Assembly (NCBI GenBank): GCA_031281925.1
Contig: JAITES010000146.1
Location: 1-10,337 of the forward strand
Length of the DNA: 10,337 nucleotides
Direction: 5' to 3'
Origin: Treponema sp.
GTDB taxonomy: Bacteria; Spirochaetota; Spirochaetia; Treponematales; Breznakiellaceae
The notes under the pieces were generated by a model. The model was not told the DNA's origin, did no database searches, and saw nothing but the letters and a program-made list of their open reading frames with translations. The position numbers and the translations under genes are program-made. This document shows, piece by piece, positions 1 to 7,056 of the stretch (positions within the stretch are counted from its first letter, which is position 1; each line of letters opens with the position of its first letter).

Positions 1-1
1 G

Positions 2-1474
2 GGAACCTTTGTCGCCCATCCAAACGCGGATCTGGTATACAATCAATTCAACCCCATTGAGAGGGCGGAAGAAGACCCCTCTCAGGCGTCCCTGGCCGCG
101 TTTATCCGCCATGTTCTTGAAGGGGGGGAAGTAGTTGAAGAGTATACCTTTAGCGGGGATCGGTATTTTGGAGCCTATTCCAAAATACCCGGCGCCGACT
201 GGTACCTGATCGGAGCCATCGAACGGAGTGAATTCTTTTCTGGGATCAACCAGATGATGATACATATCAGCATACTCACCCTGAGTGCGGTGGTTATCTC
301 CATCATTCTGGCATCTTTTCTTATTTCCAGAACCGTGGCCCGGCCTGTCAGGGAAATCGTCATCGGCGCCAATGCTCTGGCGAATATGGACTTTAGCGTC
401 AAAATAGATACCAAGAGAAAAGACGAAATAGGGGATGTGGAGCGGGCGTTTCATACCATACAGGACGCCCTGAGGAAAACCCTTTCGGACATCAATAACG
501 AGCACCAGGGACAGCTTAATATCAGCAAAAATCTGAGCGATTCCATCATACAGTCCTCGGACGGTCTGGATGTTATCACCAATAACATGGATTCCATGCA
601 GAAAAAATCGGATAATCAGATGAATTCGGTAGAGAGAACCTCCGATTCCGTGGAAGAAATTGTAAGAAGCATTCATTCCCTGGAAGACGCCGTGGAGATC
701 CAGTCCTCCAATATTTCCCAGTCCGCCAAATCCATAGAACAGATGGTAAGGGATATTGATTCGGTGCGGAGTGTGGTGTACGAGGCCAACAAGACCACCG
801 ATGATCTCAGTTCCTCGTCGGCACAGGGCCGGAAGATGCTGAGCAATCTTACCGAAGAGCTGACCCGGATAGCGGAACAGTCCGCGTTTCTGGAGGAAGC
901 CAACGCCACTCTGGTCAATATCGCTGCCCAGACCAATATCCTGGCGATGAACGCCGCCATAGAGGCGGCCCACGCCGGGGAATCCGGGAAAGGCTTCGCG
1001 GTTGTTGCCGGTCAAATACGTAATCTTGCGGAATTATCCAACAAAGAATCGGGTTCCATTTCGGAAGAGATAAAAAAAATGCGGAACGGTATCGGCGCCA
1101 TGCGGAAGGTTTCCGAGGATACGGTCAATACCCTGTCCAGCATGTTTACCAATGTGACGGATATTCAGACCTCCTTTACCAGCGTTAATACTGCGGTAGA
1201 GGCCCAGGCTTCCAGCGGCGCCCTTATTATGGACGCCCTCAACACCCTGCGGGAAGCGGCCGATCAGGTGAGGTCAGGCTCGGACAAAATTCAGCAGGAA
1301 AGCGGTTCCATTCATGAAACCGTCGAAAGTCTCAAGAATATCTCCAAAGAAGTGAATTCCAGCGTCATTGATGTACAGCAGGCAAGCAAGAATATCGCCG
1401 TGTCTCTGGAGATTGCCCGGAAAATTGCCGAAGGACGCTATCTGGTTCCCCCGGAGATAAAGATAATCGAATAA
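2..1474 (+). CDS. Methyl-accepting chemotaxis protein, 5'-truncated (dCache sensor, TM, HAMP, signalling domain)
   Basis: This is a transmembrane chemoreceptor that would pass ligand information to CheA/CheW; its N-terminus lies before the window. The open frame runs in from base 2 for 490 codons. The first ~80 residues look like the membrane-distal end of a periplasmic dCache sensor (GTFVAHPNADLV, and later a DWYLIGAIE strand). A hydrophobic segment follows (roughly ISILTLSAVVISIILASFL, bases 263-319), then a HAMP domain starting SRTVARPVREI and a long helical signalling domain. The conserved hairpin tip is clear: VNIAAQTNILAMNAAIEAA, then GKGFAVVAGQIRNLAE. The protein ends ..PPEIKIIE with no NWETF-like pentapeptide for CheR/CheB tethering. 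An internal ATG at 254 is not the real start, because the upstream sequence is in frame and homologous to the sensor. A PilZ gene follows after 25 bases and is probably co-transcribed. The ligand cannot be read from the sequence. Confidence 0.95.
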   Translation, partial: GTFVAHPNADLVYNQFNPIERAEEDPSQASLAAFIRHVLEGGEVVEEYTFSGDRYFGAYSKIPGADWYLIGAIERSEFFSGINQMMIHISILTLSAVVISIILASFLISRTVARPVREIVIGANALANMDFSVKIDTKRKDEIGDVERAFHTIQDALRKTLSDINNEHQGQLNISKNLSDSIIQSSDGLDVITNNMDSMQKKSDNQMNSVERTSDSVEEIVRSIHSLEDAVEIQSSNISQSAKSIEQMVRDIDSVRSVVYEANKTTDDLSSSSAQGRKMLSNLTEELTRIAEQSAFLEEANATLVNIAAQTNILAMNAAIEAAHAGESGKGFAVVAGQIRNLAELSNKESGSISEEIKKMRNGIGAMRKVSEDTVNTLSSMFTNVTDIQTSFTSVNTAVEAQASSGALIMDALNTLREAADQVRSGSDKIQQESGSIHETVESLKNISKEVNSSVIDVQQASKNIAVSLEIARKIAEGRYLVPPEIKIIE

Positions 1475-1499
1475 GATTTTCAGCAAAAAGGAGGCGAGT

Positions 1500-1895
1500 A
1501 TGTCTTTTTTCAGCGGAAAAAAGAATGTACACAAGGATAAAGAGGAATTGGCTCCCAGGGCTCCCCGGTACAGTTCGGTTGCCTTTATAGAGGTTAACGA
1601 TTTTGAAGGCCGGGCTCTGCTAAAAAACATCAGCGTTACCGGTTTCTGCATGCAGAGCAAAACCTACGCGAACCTTATTCCGGGGGAAAAGTATATCATG
1701 CATATATTTCCCGAAAAATCTGCCGGGCTAAAAGTCATTGAGGCGGAGGTTGAAGTCCGCTGGGTGCGGAGCGAAGTTTCCAGGTTCGATGTGGGACTTC
1801 TGATTGCCAAATCCTCAGGCCGGGACATGGAGAAATACATTGATTATCTCAAGATCCATCCGGGGCCGGCTTACCCGGAAAAAGACGCCTCTTGA
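1500..1895 (+). CDS. PilZ-domain protein (putative cyclic-di-GMP receptor)
   Basis: A 131-residue cytoplasmic protein that reads as a single PilZ domain, the family that binds cyclic-di-GMP and alters motility, adhesion or polysaccharide output. The start is secure: a perfect AGGAGG (1489-1494) lies 5 bases before the ATG. The (D/N)xSxxG motif is present as NISVTG (residues 43-48), followed by the usual beta-rich stretch (VEVRWVRS, FDVGLLI). The upstream arginine motif is off-pattern. The family has RxxxR just before the first strand, whereas here it reads PRAPRYSS, giving R20-x2-R23 with Pro19 where the first Arg is expected. The N-terminal 18 residues are lysine-rich and charged. The gene lies 25 bases after the chemoreceptor, suggesting a joint chemotaxis/c-di-GMP motility role. 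No GGDEF or EAL enzyme is encoded in the window. The PilZ fold call is firm; ligand binding is less certain because of the motif. Confidence 0.85.
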   Translation: MSFFSGKKNVHKDKEELAPRAPRYSSVAFIEVNDFEGRALLKNISVTGFCMQSKTYANLIPGEKYIMHIFPEKSAGLKVIEAEVEVRWVRSEVSRFDVGLLIAKSSGRDMEKYIDYLKIHPGPAYPEKDAS

Positions 1896-1903
1896 ACGAG
1901 CCT

Positions 1904-1928
1904 GTTCCAAAATTTGACATTGTGGAAC
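1904..1928. repeat. Inverted repeat GTTCCA-N13-TGGAAC upstream of the FIST gene
   Basis: Perfect 6-base arms (1904-1909 and 1923-1928) flank 13 bases that contain a consensus TTGACA hexamer (1914-1919). The repeat lies between the PilZ stop and the promoter of the FIST gene. As RNA it could form a small hairpin, but no run of U follows, so it is a poor intrinsic terminator. As DNA, the arm centres are 19 bases apart, which is not a whole number of helical turns. It may be an operator for a dimeric regulator or may be chance. Confidence 0.35.
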
Positions 1929-1935
1929 GTCTTAA

Positions 1936-1964
1936 TTGCATTAAAATCTGTAAAAGCGTATAAT
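1936..1964 (+). promoter_or_regulatory. Sigma-70-type promoter for the FIST gene, predicted to give a leaderless mRNA
   Basis: A perfect TATAAT (1959-1964) sits in the only AT-rich gap of the region. At the ideal 17-base spacing upstream is TTGCAT (1936-1941), which matches the -35 consensus at its first three bases. Taking the last base of the -10 hexamer as -7, +1 falls on base 1971, the A of the FIST ATG. No purine-rich Shine-Dalgarno precedes that ATG (the bases between are TTTCTC), which agrees with a leaderless or near-leaderless message. A perfect TTGACA at 1914-1919 is 39 bases from the TATAAT, too far to pair with it. Confidence 0.6.
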
Positions 1965-1970
1965 TTTCTC

Positions 1971-3128
1971 ATGATAAAGATAGTACAAGCACATACTCTT
2001 GAAATTGATGATGTGGATGCTGCTGTTGATGAAATTCTTGATCAACTCAAGGGGCAATCAGTTCTAAAGAATTCGGTTGGCCTTGTTGCCTGTTTTTCCG
2101 ATTTTCTGGGTTCCGGCGTGGTTTCCGCTCTGGCGGAAAAACTTTCCTTTCCCCTGATAGGGGCAACCACTCTGGCGGCTTCCGCCAACGGTATTTCCGG
2201 GGATACCATCCTCATTCTTACCGTTCTTACCAGTGACGATGTGGAATTTGTTACCGGTATAACCGGAGCAATAAGCGGGGAGGATGAGGGGCTCCTGCGC
2301 GAAGCCTGGGAAAAAACCGGCGGGAAACGGCAGGACAAGGCGGAACTGATGATAGGTTTTGCCCCGCTGCTCCTCAATGTTTCCGGGGATTTTTTTGTGG
2401 AATCCTGGAGCGGCATTACCGGCAATGTACCTGTTTTTGGTACTGTGGCAGTGGATCACAACCAGGATTACCACGAGGCCCAGACCATTTACGGAGGGGA
2501 AAGCTTTAAAGACCGTTTTGTATTTGTCCTCTGTTACGGCGGGCTCAAACCCAGGTTCTTTTACGGCGGTATATCCCAGGAGAAGGTTTTCCGGGAAAAG
2601 GGGGTGGTTACCTCCTCCCAGGGCAACCAGCTCAAGGGAGTCAACGGCGTCTCCGTGGGGGATTATCTCAGTTCCCTGGGACTTACCAGGGACGAAACGG
2701 GCAACATTGTGGGTATCAACTCCTTCCCCTTCATCCTGGACTACAATGACGGCACCCAGCCGATTATCCGGGTACTGTTTGCCATTACCCCCGACGGCTC
2801 GGCGGTCTGCGGCGGCAAGATCCCGGAAGGAGCGACTCTTACGGTCGGTAACGTTACTGCGGAAGAAGTCATGCGGACAAGCGCCGATGCCCTGGGCGAG
2901 GCTCTTGGAAGCGCCGGGGGGAAGAGTATGCTCATCTTTTCCTGTGTGGGCCGTTATTTTGCCCTGGGCTTCAAGGCCTCCAGGGAAATGGAGAAGACGG
3001 AGGAGCTTCTCAAGGGAACGCCGTTTGCGCTCTCGTATTCCGGTACGGAGCTATGCCCGGTATACGATAAAAACGGTAAACTGACCAACCGGAGTCACAA
3101 CGACACAATAGTGATCTGTGCGCTGTAA
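1971..3128 (+). CDS. FIST-domain sensory protein (FIST_N plus FIST_C)
   Basis: A 385-residue soluble protein of the FIST family, signal-input proteins thought to bind small ligands. Some members (NosP) bind haem and sense nitric oxide. The start at 1971 is chosen because the family begins with a strand like MIKIVQAHTLEIDD. The in-frame TTG at 1914 would add 19 unrelated residues and has no ribosome site. FIST_N features are the acidic DDVDAAVDEI helix, NSVGLVACFSDF and FPLIGATTLA. FIST_C covers about residues 205-385, with LNGVSVGDYL-like sequence and the typical end ELCPVYDKNGKL..SHNDT. Histidines at 8, 163, 168 and 376 are the candidates if a haem is bound; none is proven as a ligand. No signal peptide or membrane segment is visible. 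Its stop overlaps the kinase start (TAATG), so the two are probably translationally coupled and act together. The family call is firm, the ligand unknown. Confidence 0.9.
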   Translation: MIKIVQAHTLEIDDVDAAVDEILDQLKGQSVLKNSVGLVACFSDFLGSGVVSALAEKLSFPLIGATTLAASANGISGDTILILTVLTSDDVEFVTGITGAISGEDEGLLREAWEKTGGKRQDKAELMIGFAPLLLNVSGDFFVESWSGITGNVPVFGTVAVDHNQDYHEAQTIYGGESFKDRFVFVLCYGGLKPRFFYGGISQEKVFREKGVVTSSQGNQLKGVNGVSVGDYLSSLGLTRDETGNIVGINSFPFILDYNDGTQPIIRVLFAITPDGSAVCGGKIPEGATLTVGNVTAEEVMRTSADALGEALGSAGGKSMLIFSCVGRYFALGFKASREMEKTEELLKGTPFALSYSGTELCPVYDKNGKLTNRSHNDTIVICAL

Positions 3129-4846
3129 TGGATGAACGGCAGGAACATTCTCTTCCGGATCTCGCACTGGAGTTAAAACAGGCCCGGATTACGATTAAAA
3201 AACTCGAAAGGGAACTCAAGCTTGCCAATACGGTAATCGAAAGGAACAGAATCACTGTCGAGGCCAAAGATAATTTAAGCAGAATCGTCAGGGACTCAAA
3301 ATCGGAGCTGGAAAAATACATGAAGCTGCTCCTGGAAAATTGTCCCGATATTATCATGCTTTTCGACAAGGACGGCAGGATAGTCTACTGTACCGATGTA
3401 TTTCTCAAGATTACAGGTATATACAGTTTTGGCATGATCTCCGGCCGTCATTACCGGGATATTTTCGGCAGGTTTACCAGCGCCGTCTTTATGAAAAAGG
3501 CAGATAAAATATACAGGCGGCTTGAAAACGAAACGGTTTCCGTCAATCTGAATCAGGCCATCGATTTTGGCGGAACAGGAAACCCGAAGGATTACACCAT
3601 TCAGGTCAGTTCCATGAAGGACGACTTTGGCAAGAGTATCGGCGCCATGGTTCTTTTTTATGATACATCTGAATTGCTGGCTGCAAAGCGGGAAGCGGAA
3701 ACGGCAAACAAGGCCAAGTCGGATTTCCTTGCAACCGTATCCCACGAGATCCGCACTCCCATGAACGCCATTATCGGCATCACTTCAATGCTTGGCGATA
3801 CCAATCTTGACTGCCGGCAGCGTAACTTTCTTAAAAACATACAGAATTCATCCAACATACTCCTCAACATCATTAACGACATTCTGGATTTTTCCAAGAT
3901 TGAAGCGGGGAAGATGGAACTTGTTCCGGAATACTTTGGTTTGGAGAAGATGCTTGAGTATCTAAAAAATATGTTTGCTCTTCTGTTTTCGGAAAAAAAT
4001 TTAAGCTTTCAGTGTGTTTTTTCAGAATCCCTGCCGGAAGTAATTTTTGGGGATGAAAAAAGAATAATCCAGATTATGACCAATCTTCTCAATAATGCAC
4101 TCAAGTACACGATGGAAGGCGGGGTTGTCTTCCGGGTCGAAAACGCGTTTATCCCGGAGGATAAAACGCTGGTTCTGCGTTTCCGTGTGGAAGACACGGG
4201 AATCGGCATCAGGGAAGAGTCCATATCGCGGCTTTTTACTTCATTTGAACAGCTTGATCTGGTGCGAAATAAACGGATACAGGGAACGGGGCTCGGGCTT
4301 GCCATTACGAAGCGGCTCTGCGATCTTATGAGCGGAACAATAGACGTAGAAAGTGAATACGGCAAAGGTTCTGTTTTTACCGTAACGCTTCCCCTTAAAA
4401 CAGGCGCCAGGGAGGATCTGCCGGAAGGGGAAATTTCCCTTGTCCGTTTTTCCGCTCGGGAGGCCAGGGTGCTTTTGGTTGATGATATTGAAATAAATCT
4501 TGAGGTTGCCTCCTACATTCTGGGCGCCTTTGATATAAAACCCGACACGGCAAGAAGCGGCAGGGAAGCCATCGAAAAAATAAAGAAAAATGATTACGAT
4601 CTTGTCCTGATGGATCACATGATGCCGGACATTGACGGAATGGAAGCGGTCCGCATTATCCGTGCCGCAGGAGATGCCAAAGCCGGCATCCCCATTGTTG
4701 CCCTGACCGCCAATGCGGTTTCCGGGGCCAGGGAAATGTTTATTTCCAACGGCTTCAACGGTTTTCTTTCCAAGCCGATGGACAGCAATGCTGTTGCGAA
4801 GGTTCTGCTCCATTGGCTGCCGGAATGCCGGATAAAGAAAGGCTGA
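3128..4846 (+). CDS. Soluble PAS hybrid histidine kinase with C-terminal receiver
   Basis: A 572-residue hybrid sensor kinase. In order: a charged coiled coil (about 12-70); a PAS domain (about 66-185, LLENCPDIIMLFDKDGRIVY); a short linker helix (EAETANKAKSDF); HisKA with the H-box SHEIRTPMN and phospho-acceptor His206; HATPase_c with N-box NLLNNALKYT, G1 DTGIGI and G2 GTGLGLAI; and a receiver (about 447-567). The receiver has the acidic pair Asp452/Asp453, phospho-acceptor Asp496 (LMDHMMPD), Thr527 and Lys549 (SKPMD). All catalytic residues are present, so it should be active. No membrane span is seen, so the signal is cytoplasmic, plausibly the FIST protein whose stop overlaps this ATG by one base. 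It ends in the receiver, so an HPt or response regulator elsewhere should carry the phosphate onward. Five bases after its stop the moeA ATG begins, placing the kinase in one transcription unit with cofactor genes. Confidence 0.93.
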   Translation: MDERQEHSLPDLALELKQARITIKKLERELKLANTVIERNRITVEAKDNLSRIVRDSKSELEKYMKLLLENCPDIIMLFDKDGRIVYCTDVFLKITGIYSFGMISGRHYRDIFGRFTSAVFMKKADKIYRRLENETVSVNLNQAIDFGGTGNPKDYTIQVSSMKDDFGKSIGAMVLFYDTSELLAAKREAETANKAKSDFLATVSHEIRTPMNAIIGITSMLGDTNLDCRQRNFLKNIQNSSNILLNIINDILDFSKIEAGKMELVPEYFGLEKMLEYLKNMFALLFSEKNLSFQCVFSESLPEVIFGDEKRIIQIMTNLLNNALKYTMEGGVVFRVENAFIPEDKTLVLRFRVEDTGIGIREESISRLFTSFEQLDLVRNKRIQGTGLGLAITKRLCDLMSGTIDVESEYGKGSVFTVTLPLKTGAREDLPEGEISLVRFSAREARVLLVDDIEINLEVASYILGAFDIKPDTARSGREAIEKIKKNDYDLVLMDHMMPDIDGMEAVRIIRAAGDAKAGIPIVALTANAVSGAREMFISNGFNGFLSKPMDSNAVAKVLLHWLPECRIKKG

Positions 4847-4851
4847 CCCCT

Positions 4852-6072
4852 ATGCTGAAAGCCGATTGGTTGGAACTGGAAAAAGCAACGGAAATTCTGC
4901 TGGCAAGAACAAAGCCCATTGAAGAAACCGTGGAACTGCCCCTTTGTGAATCCCTGGGCAGCATTGTCGCGGAAGAGATTCGCGCCCCTCTGGATAACCC
5001 TCCCTTTGACCGTTCATCCATGGACGGTTTTGCCCTGAGATCCCAGGATACGGCGCCGGGGGGAAAACCCGTAACGCTGAAAATCCAGGGTGAATCAAGC
5101 GCGGGGAAACCTTTTCCGGGCCGTATTGGTCCGGGCGAAGCCATACGTATCATGACGGGTGCAATGATCCCGCCGGGGGCCGATGCGGTGCTTCCAAAGG
5201 AAACCGTCCGGGAGGAAGGGGGAGAAATTCTCGTGCCGGGGCCTCTTGCGAAGGGAAACTGCATCGGTTTCCGGGGGGAGGATATCAGGAAAGATGAGGT
5301 TCTTGCCCCGGCGGGAACGCGGCTTGATGCGGTAATGATAGGGATACTGTCAAGTATGGGCCTTGAAAAGATCGGCGTATACAGGCAGCCCAAAATCGGC
5401 ATACTCTGTACCGGGGATGAACTGAGTCCGCCGGGAAAGAAACTTGAGCCGGGGAAGATATACGACACCAATACTGCTCTCCTCTCCTGCCGCCTTAAGG
5501 AATGGGGTTTTGATCCGTATATTTTGCCAGGGACCGGCGACAATGCTTCCGCCGCGTCTTCCCTTATTGCCTCTCATATTGACGATCTTGATATTCTTGT
5601 CAGTTCCGGCGCGGTGAGTGTGGGTGAATATGACATTATTCACGAAGTCTACGGTATACTTGGAGCGGAATCCCTCTTCTGGCGTCTTGCCAACAGACCC
5701 GGTTCCGCTATCCGCTGCGGGATCTGCCGGGGGAAACTCATGATGAATCTTTCCGGGAATCCCTTTGCCTGTATCGTCAGCCTTGAACTATTGGCAAAAC
5801 CGGTTCTGGCAAAGATCTCCCGCAGGAAGGATCTGCGCAGCCGCCGTGTACAGGGAACGCTTGCAAACGGTTTTTCCCCGGATAAAACGGATTTACGCCA
5901 TTTTATACGCTGCCGTTACGAAAACGGTATGTTTAGTGTTCCGGAGGGCCACAGTTCCGCCCGGCTTTTTTCATTTTTGAACTGTAACTGTCTTCTGGAT
6001 CTTCCCGCGGGAACAGGATTTCTGCCTCAGGGGACAGCCCTTGAAGGGATACTTTTTACGGAGGGCCTGTGA
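4852..6072 (+). CDS. moeA: Molybdopterin molybdotransferase MoeA (gephyrin-E-like)
   Basis: MoeA inserts molybdate into adenylylated molybdopterin, the last step of basic molybdenum cofactor synthesis. The ATG at 4852 is preferred: it gives 406 residues (E. coli MoeA is 411), begins at the conserved first helix, and has AGAAAGG about 9 bases upstream inside the kinase gene. A TTG at 4813 in the same frame is less likely. Conserved parts include PPFDRSSMDGFA (Asp58), IMTGAMIPPGADAV, ILCTGDEL and the phosphate-binding region. Several usually invariant spots differ: SSGAVSVGEYD (251-261) where GGVS is usual, NRPGSAI (281-287) where PGKP is usual, and LSGNPFA (300-306) where LPGNPVS is usual. Related variants occur in a subset of anaerobe MoeA proteins, as far as I recall. 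The gene overlaps the following mogA-type gene by GTGA. Function is assigned with high confidence; the metal could be Mo or W. Confidence 0.93.
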   Translation: MLKADWLELEKATEILLARTKPIEETVELPLCESLGSIVAEEIRAPLDNPPFDRSSMDGFALRSQDTAPGGKPVTLKIQGESSAGKPFPGRIGPGEAIRIMTGAMIPPGADAVLPKETVREEGGEILVPGPLAKGNCIGFRGEDIRKDEVLAPAGTRLDAVMIGILSSMGLEKIGVYRQPKIGILCTGDELSPPGKKLEPGKIYDTNTALLSCRLKEWGFDPYILPGTGDNASAASSLIASHIDDLDILVSSGAVSVGEYDIIHEVYGILGAESLFWRLANRPGSAIRCGICRGKLMMNLSGNPFACIVSLELLAKPVLAKISRRKDLRSRRVQGTLANGFSPDKTDLRHFIRCRYENGMFSVPEGHSSARLFSFLNCNCLLDLPAGTGFLPQGTALEGILFTEGL

Positions 6073-6584
6073 CAAAAGCGTTTAGCGCCCTCGTGTTAAC
6101 CGTCAGCGACAGGGCCTCCACGGGAGAACGGGTGGACACGGCAGGCCCGGCCGTCAGGGATATGCTCCTGGAAAAAGGTTTTGTCTGCGGGGAACCGGTC
6201 ATACTTCCCGACGAAAGGGCACTGATCGAAGAGGCCCTGATAGGGGCCGCCGACACCGGAGAAATCAATCTGGTTCTCACCGTGGGGGGCACGGGTCTTT
6301 CGCCAAGGGACCTAAGCCCCGAAGCCGCGGCGGCAGTATGTGAACGCCTTGTTCCCGGAATTCCCGAGGCGATGCGTTTGCACAGCCTTGGCATTACGCC
6401 GAGGGCCATGCTCTCCCGTTCCGTTGCGGGCATACGGAAACAAACCCTTATCATTAACCTGCCCGGAAGTAAAAAAGCCGCCGTGGAAAACCTTGAAGCG
6501 GTAATCGACACTCTGGAACACGGGCTGGAAATTCTTCTGGACCTGAAGGATGAACAGGGAAGGACACATGCGCAAGAGACTTAA
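6069..6584 (+). CDS. mogA: MogA/MoaB-type molybdopterin adenylyltransferase
   Basis: This family activates molybdopterin with ATP to give adenylylated molybdopterin, the substrate of MoeA encoded just upstream. The 171-residue protein is one MoCF (MPT-binding) domain. LTVSDRASTGERVDTAGP lies at the N-terminus, VGGTGLSPRDLSPEA (about 72-86) is the MPT-binding loop with the key Asp81, and the family C-terminal half contains PGIPEAMR and IINLPGSKKAAVENLEAV. Its length matches MoaB (about 170) rather than E. coli MogA (195), so the symbol is given for the reaction, not for strict orthology. The start is GTG, overlapping the moeA stop by 4 bases (GTGA), with GGAGG (6060-6064) 4 bases upstream; this layout implies translational coupling. 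Its own end overlaps moaC by 17 bases. Confidence 0.92.
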   Translation: MTKAFSALVLTVSDRASTGERVDTAGPAVRDMLLEKGFVCGEPVILPDERALIEEALIGAADTGEINLVLTVGGTGLSPRDLSPEAAAAVCERLVPGIPEAMRLHSLGITPRAMLSRSVAGIRKQTLIINLPGSKKAAVENLEAVIDTLEHGLEILLDLKDEQGRTHAQET

Positions 6585-7056
6585 TCACATTAACGGGGCG
6601 GGGGAAGCCCGCATGGTTGATGTTGGAAAAAAACCGGATACGAGGCGGGAGGCCCTGGCCCAGGCCCTGCTGAGCATGGAAGAGGAGACAGTGGGCCTCA
6701 TCCTGGAAGGCGCTTTGCCGAAAGGGGACGTGATAGGGACTGCGCGTATTGCAGGGATCATGGCGGCAAAAAAAACGGCCGAACTTATCCCGCTCTGTCA
6801 TCCCATTCCCCTGGACAGTGTGGAACTGGATATTGAGAGGCAGAACAAAAATCAGCTTTTGATTAAGGCTTTAGTCCGTACAACCTGGCATACGGGGGTG
6901 GAGATGGAGGCCCTCTGCGCGGTTTCCGTCGCGGCCCTGACAATCTACGACATGTGCAAATCTGTGGATAAAGGCATGGAGATAGGGGAAATACGGCTCC
7001 TCAGAAAAACCGGGGGGAAGAGCGGCGCCTTTGAACGCGGGAAGGAAAAGACATGA
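6568..7056 (+). CDS. moaC: Cyclic pyranopterin monophosphate synthase MoaC
   Basis: MoaC converts the 3',8-cyclo-GTP made by MoaA into cyclic pyranopterin monophosphate, the first stable cofactor intermediate. The ATG at 6568 is chosen over one at 6550. It has AGGGAAGGA 4 bases upstream and yields 162 residues beginning MRKRLNHINGAGEARMVDV, matching the family start. Active-site residues fall nearly at E. coli numbering: Lys52 in LPKGDV (Lys51 in E. coli), Asp128 and Lys131 in YDMCKSVDK. The LCHPI, TGVEMEAL and TGGKSG motifs are intact. An oddity is Trp107-His108 just before TGVEMEAL, where E. coli has Gly-Lys. The gene overlaps mogA by 17 bases and moaA by 4 (ATGA), so the five cofactor genes are read as one unit. 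High confidence. Confidence 0.96.
   Translation: MRKRLNHINGAGEARMVDVGKKPDTRREALAQALLSMEEETVGLILEGALPKGDVIGTARIAGIMAAKKTAELIPLCHPIPLDSVELDIERQNKNQLLIKALVRTTWHTGVEMEALCAVSVAALTIYDMCKSVDKGMEIGEIRLLRKTGGKSGAFERGKEKT

Noticed and set aside
1914..1970. TTG start at 1914 for the FIST protein
   Set aside because: It has no ribosome site, the 19 extra residues do not resemble the family, and the stretch reads as promoter DNA.
2359..3084. 241-codon + strand frame inside the FIST gene
   Set aside because: Arg/Ser/Pro-rich out-of-frame reading of a clear FIST domain.
4241..4813. 190-codon minus-strand frame opposite the kinase
   Set aside because: Low-complexity mirror of a strongly conserved kinase/receiver frame, with no recognisable domain and no ribosome site.
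4813..4851. Upstream TTG (4813) or ATG (4825) start for moeA
   Set aside because: Neither has a ribosome site, and family alignment favours the ATG at 4852.
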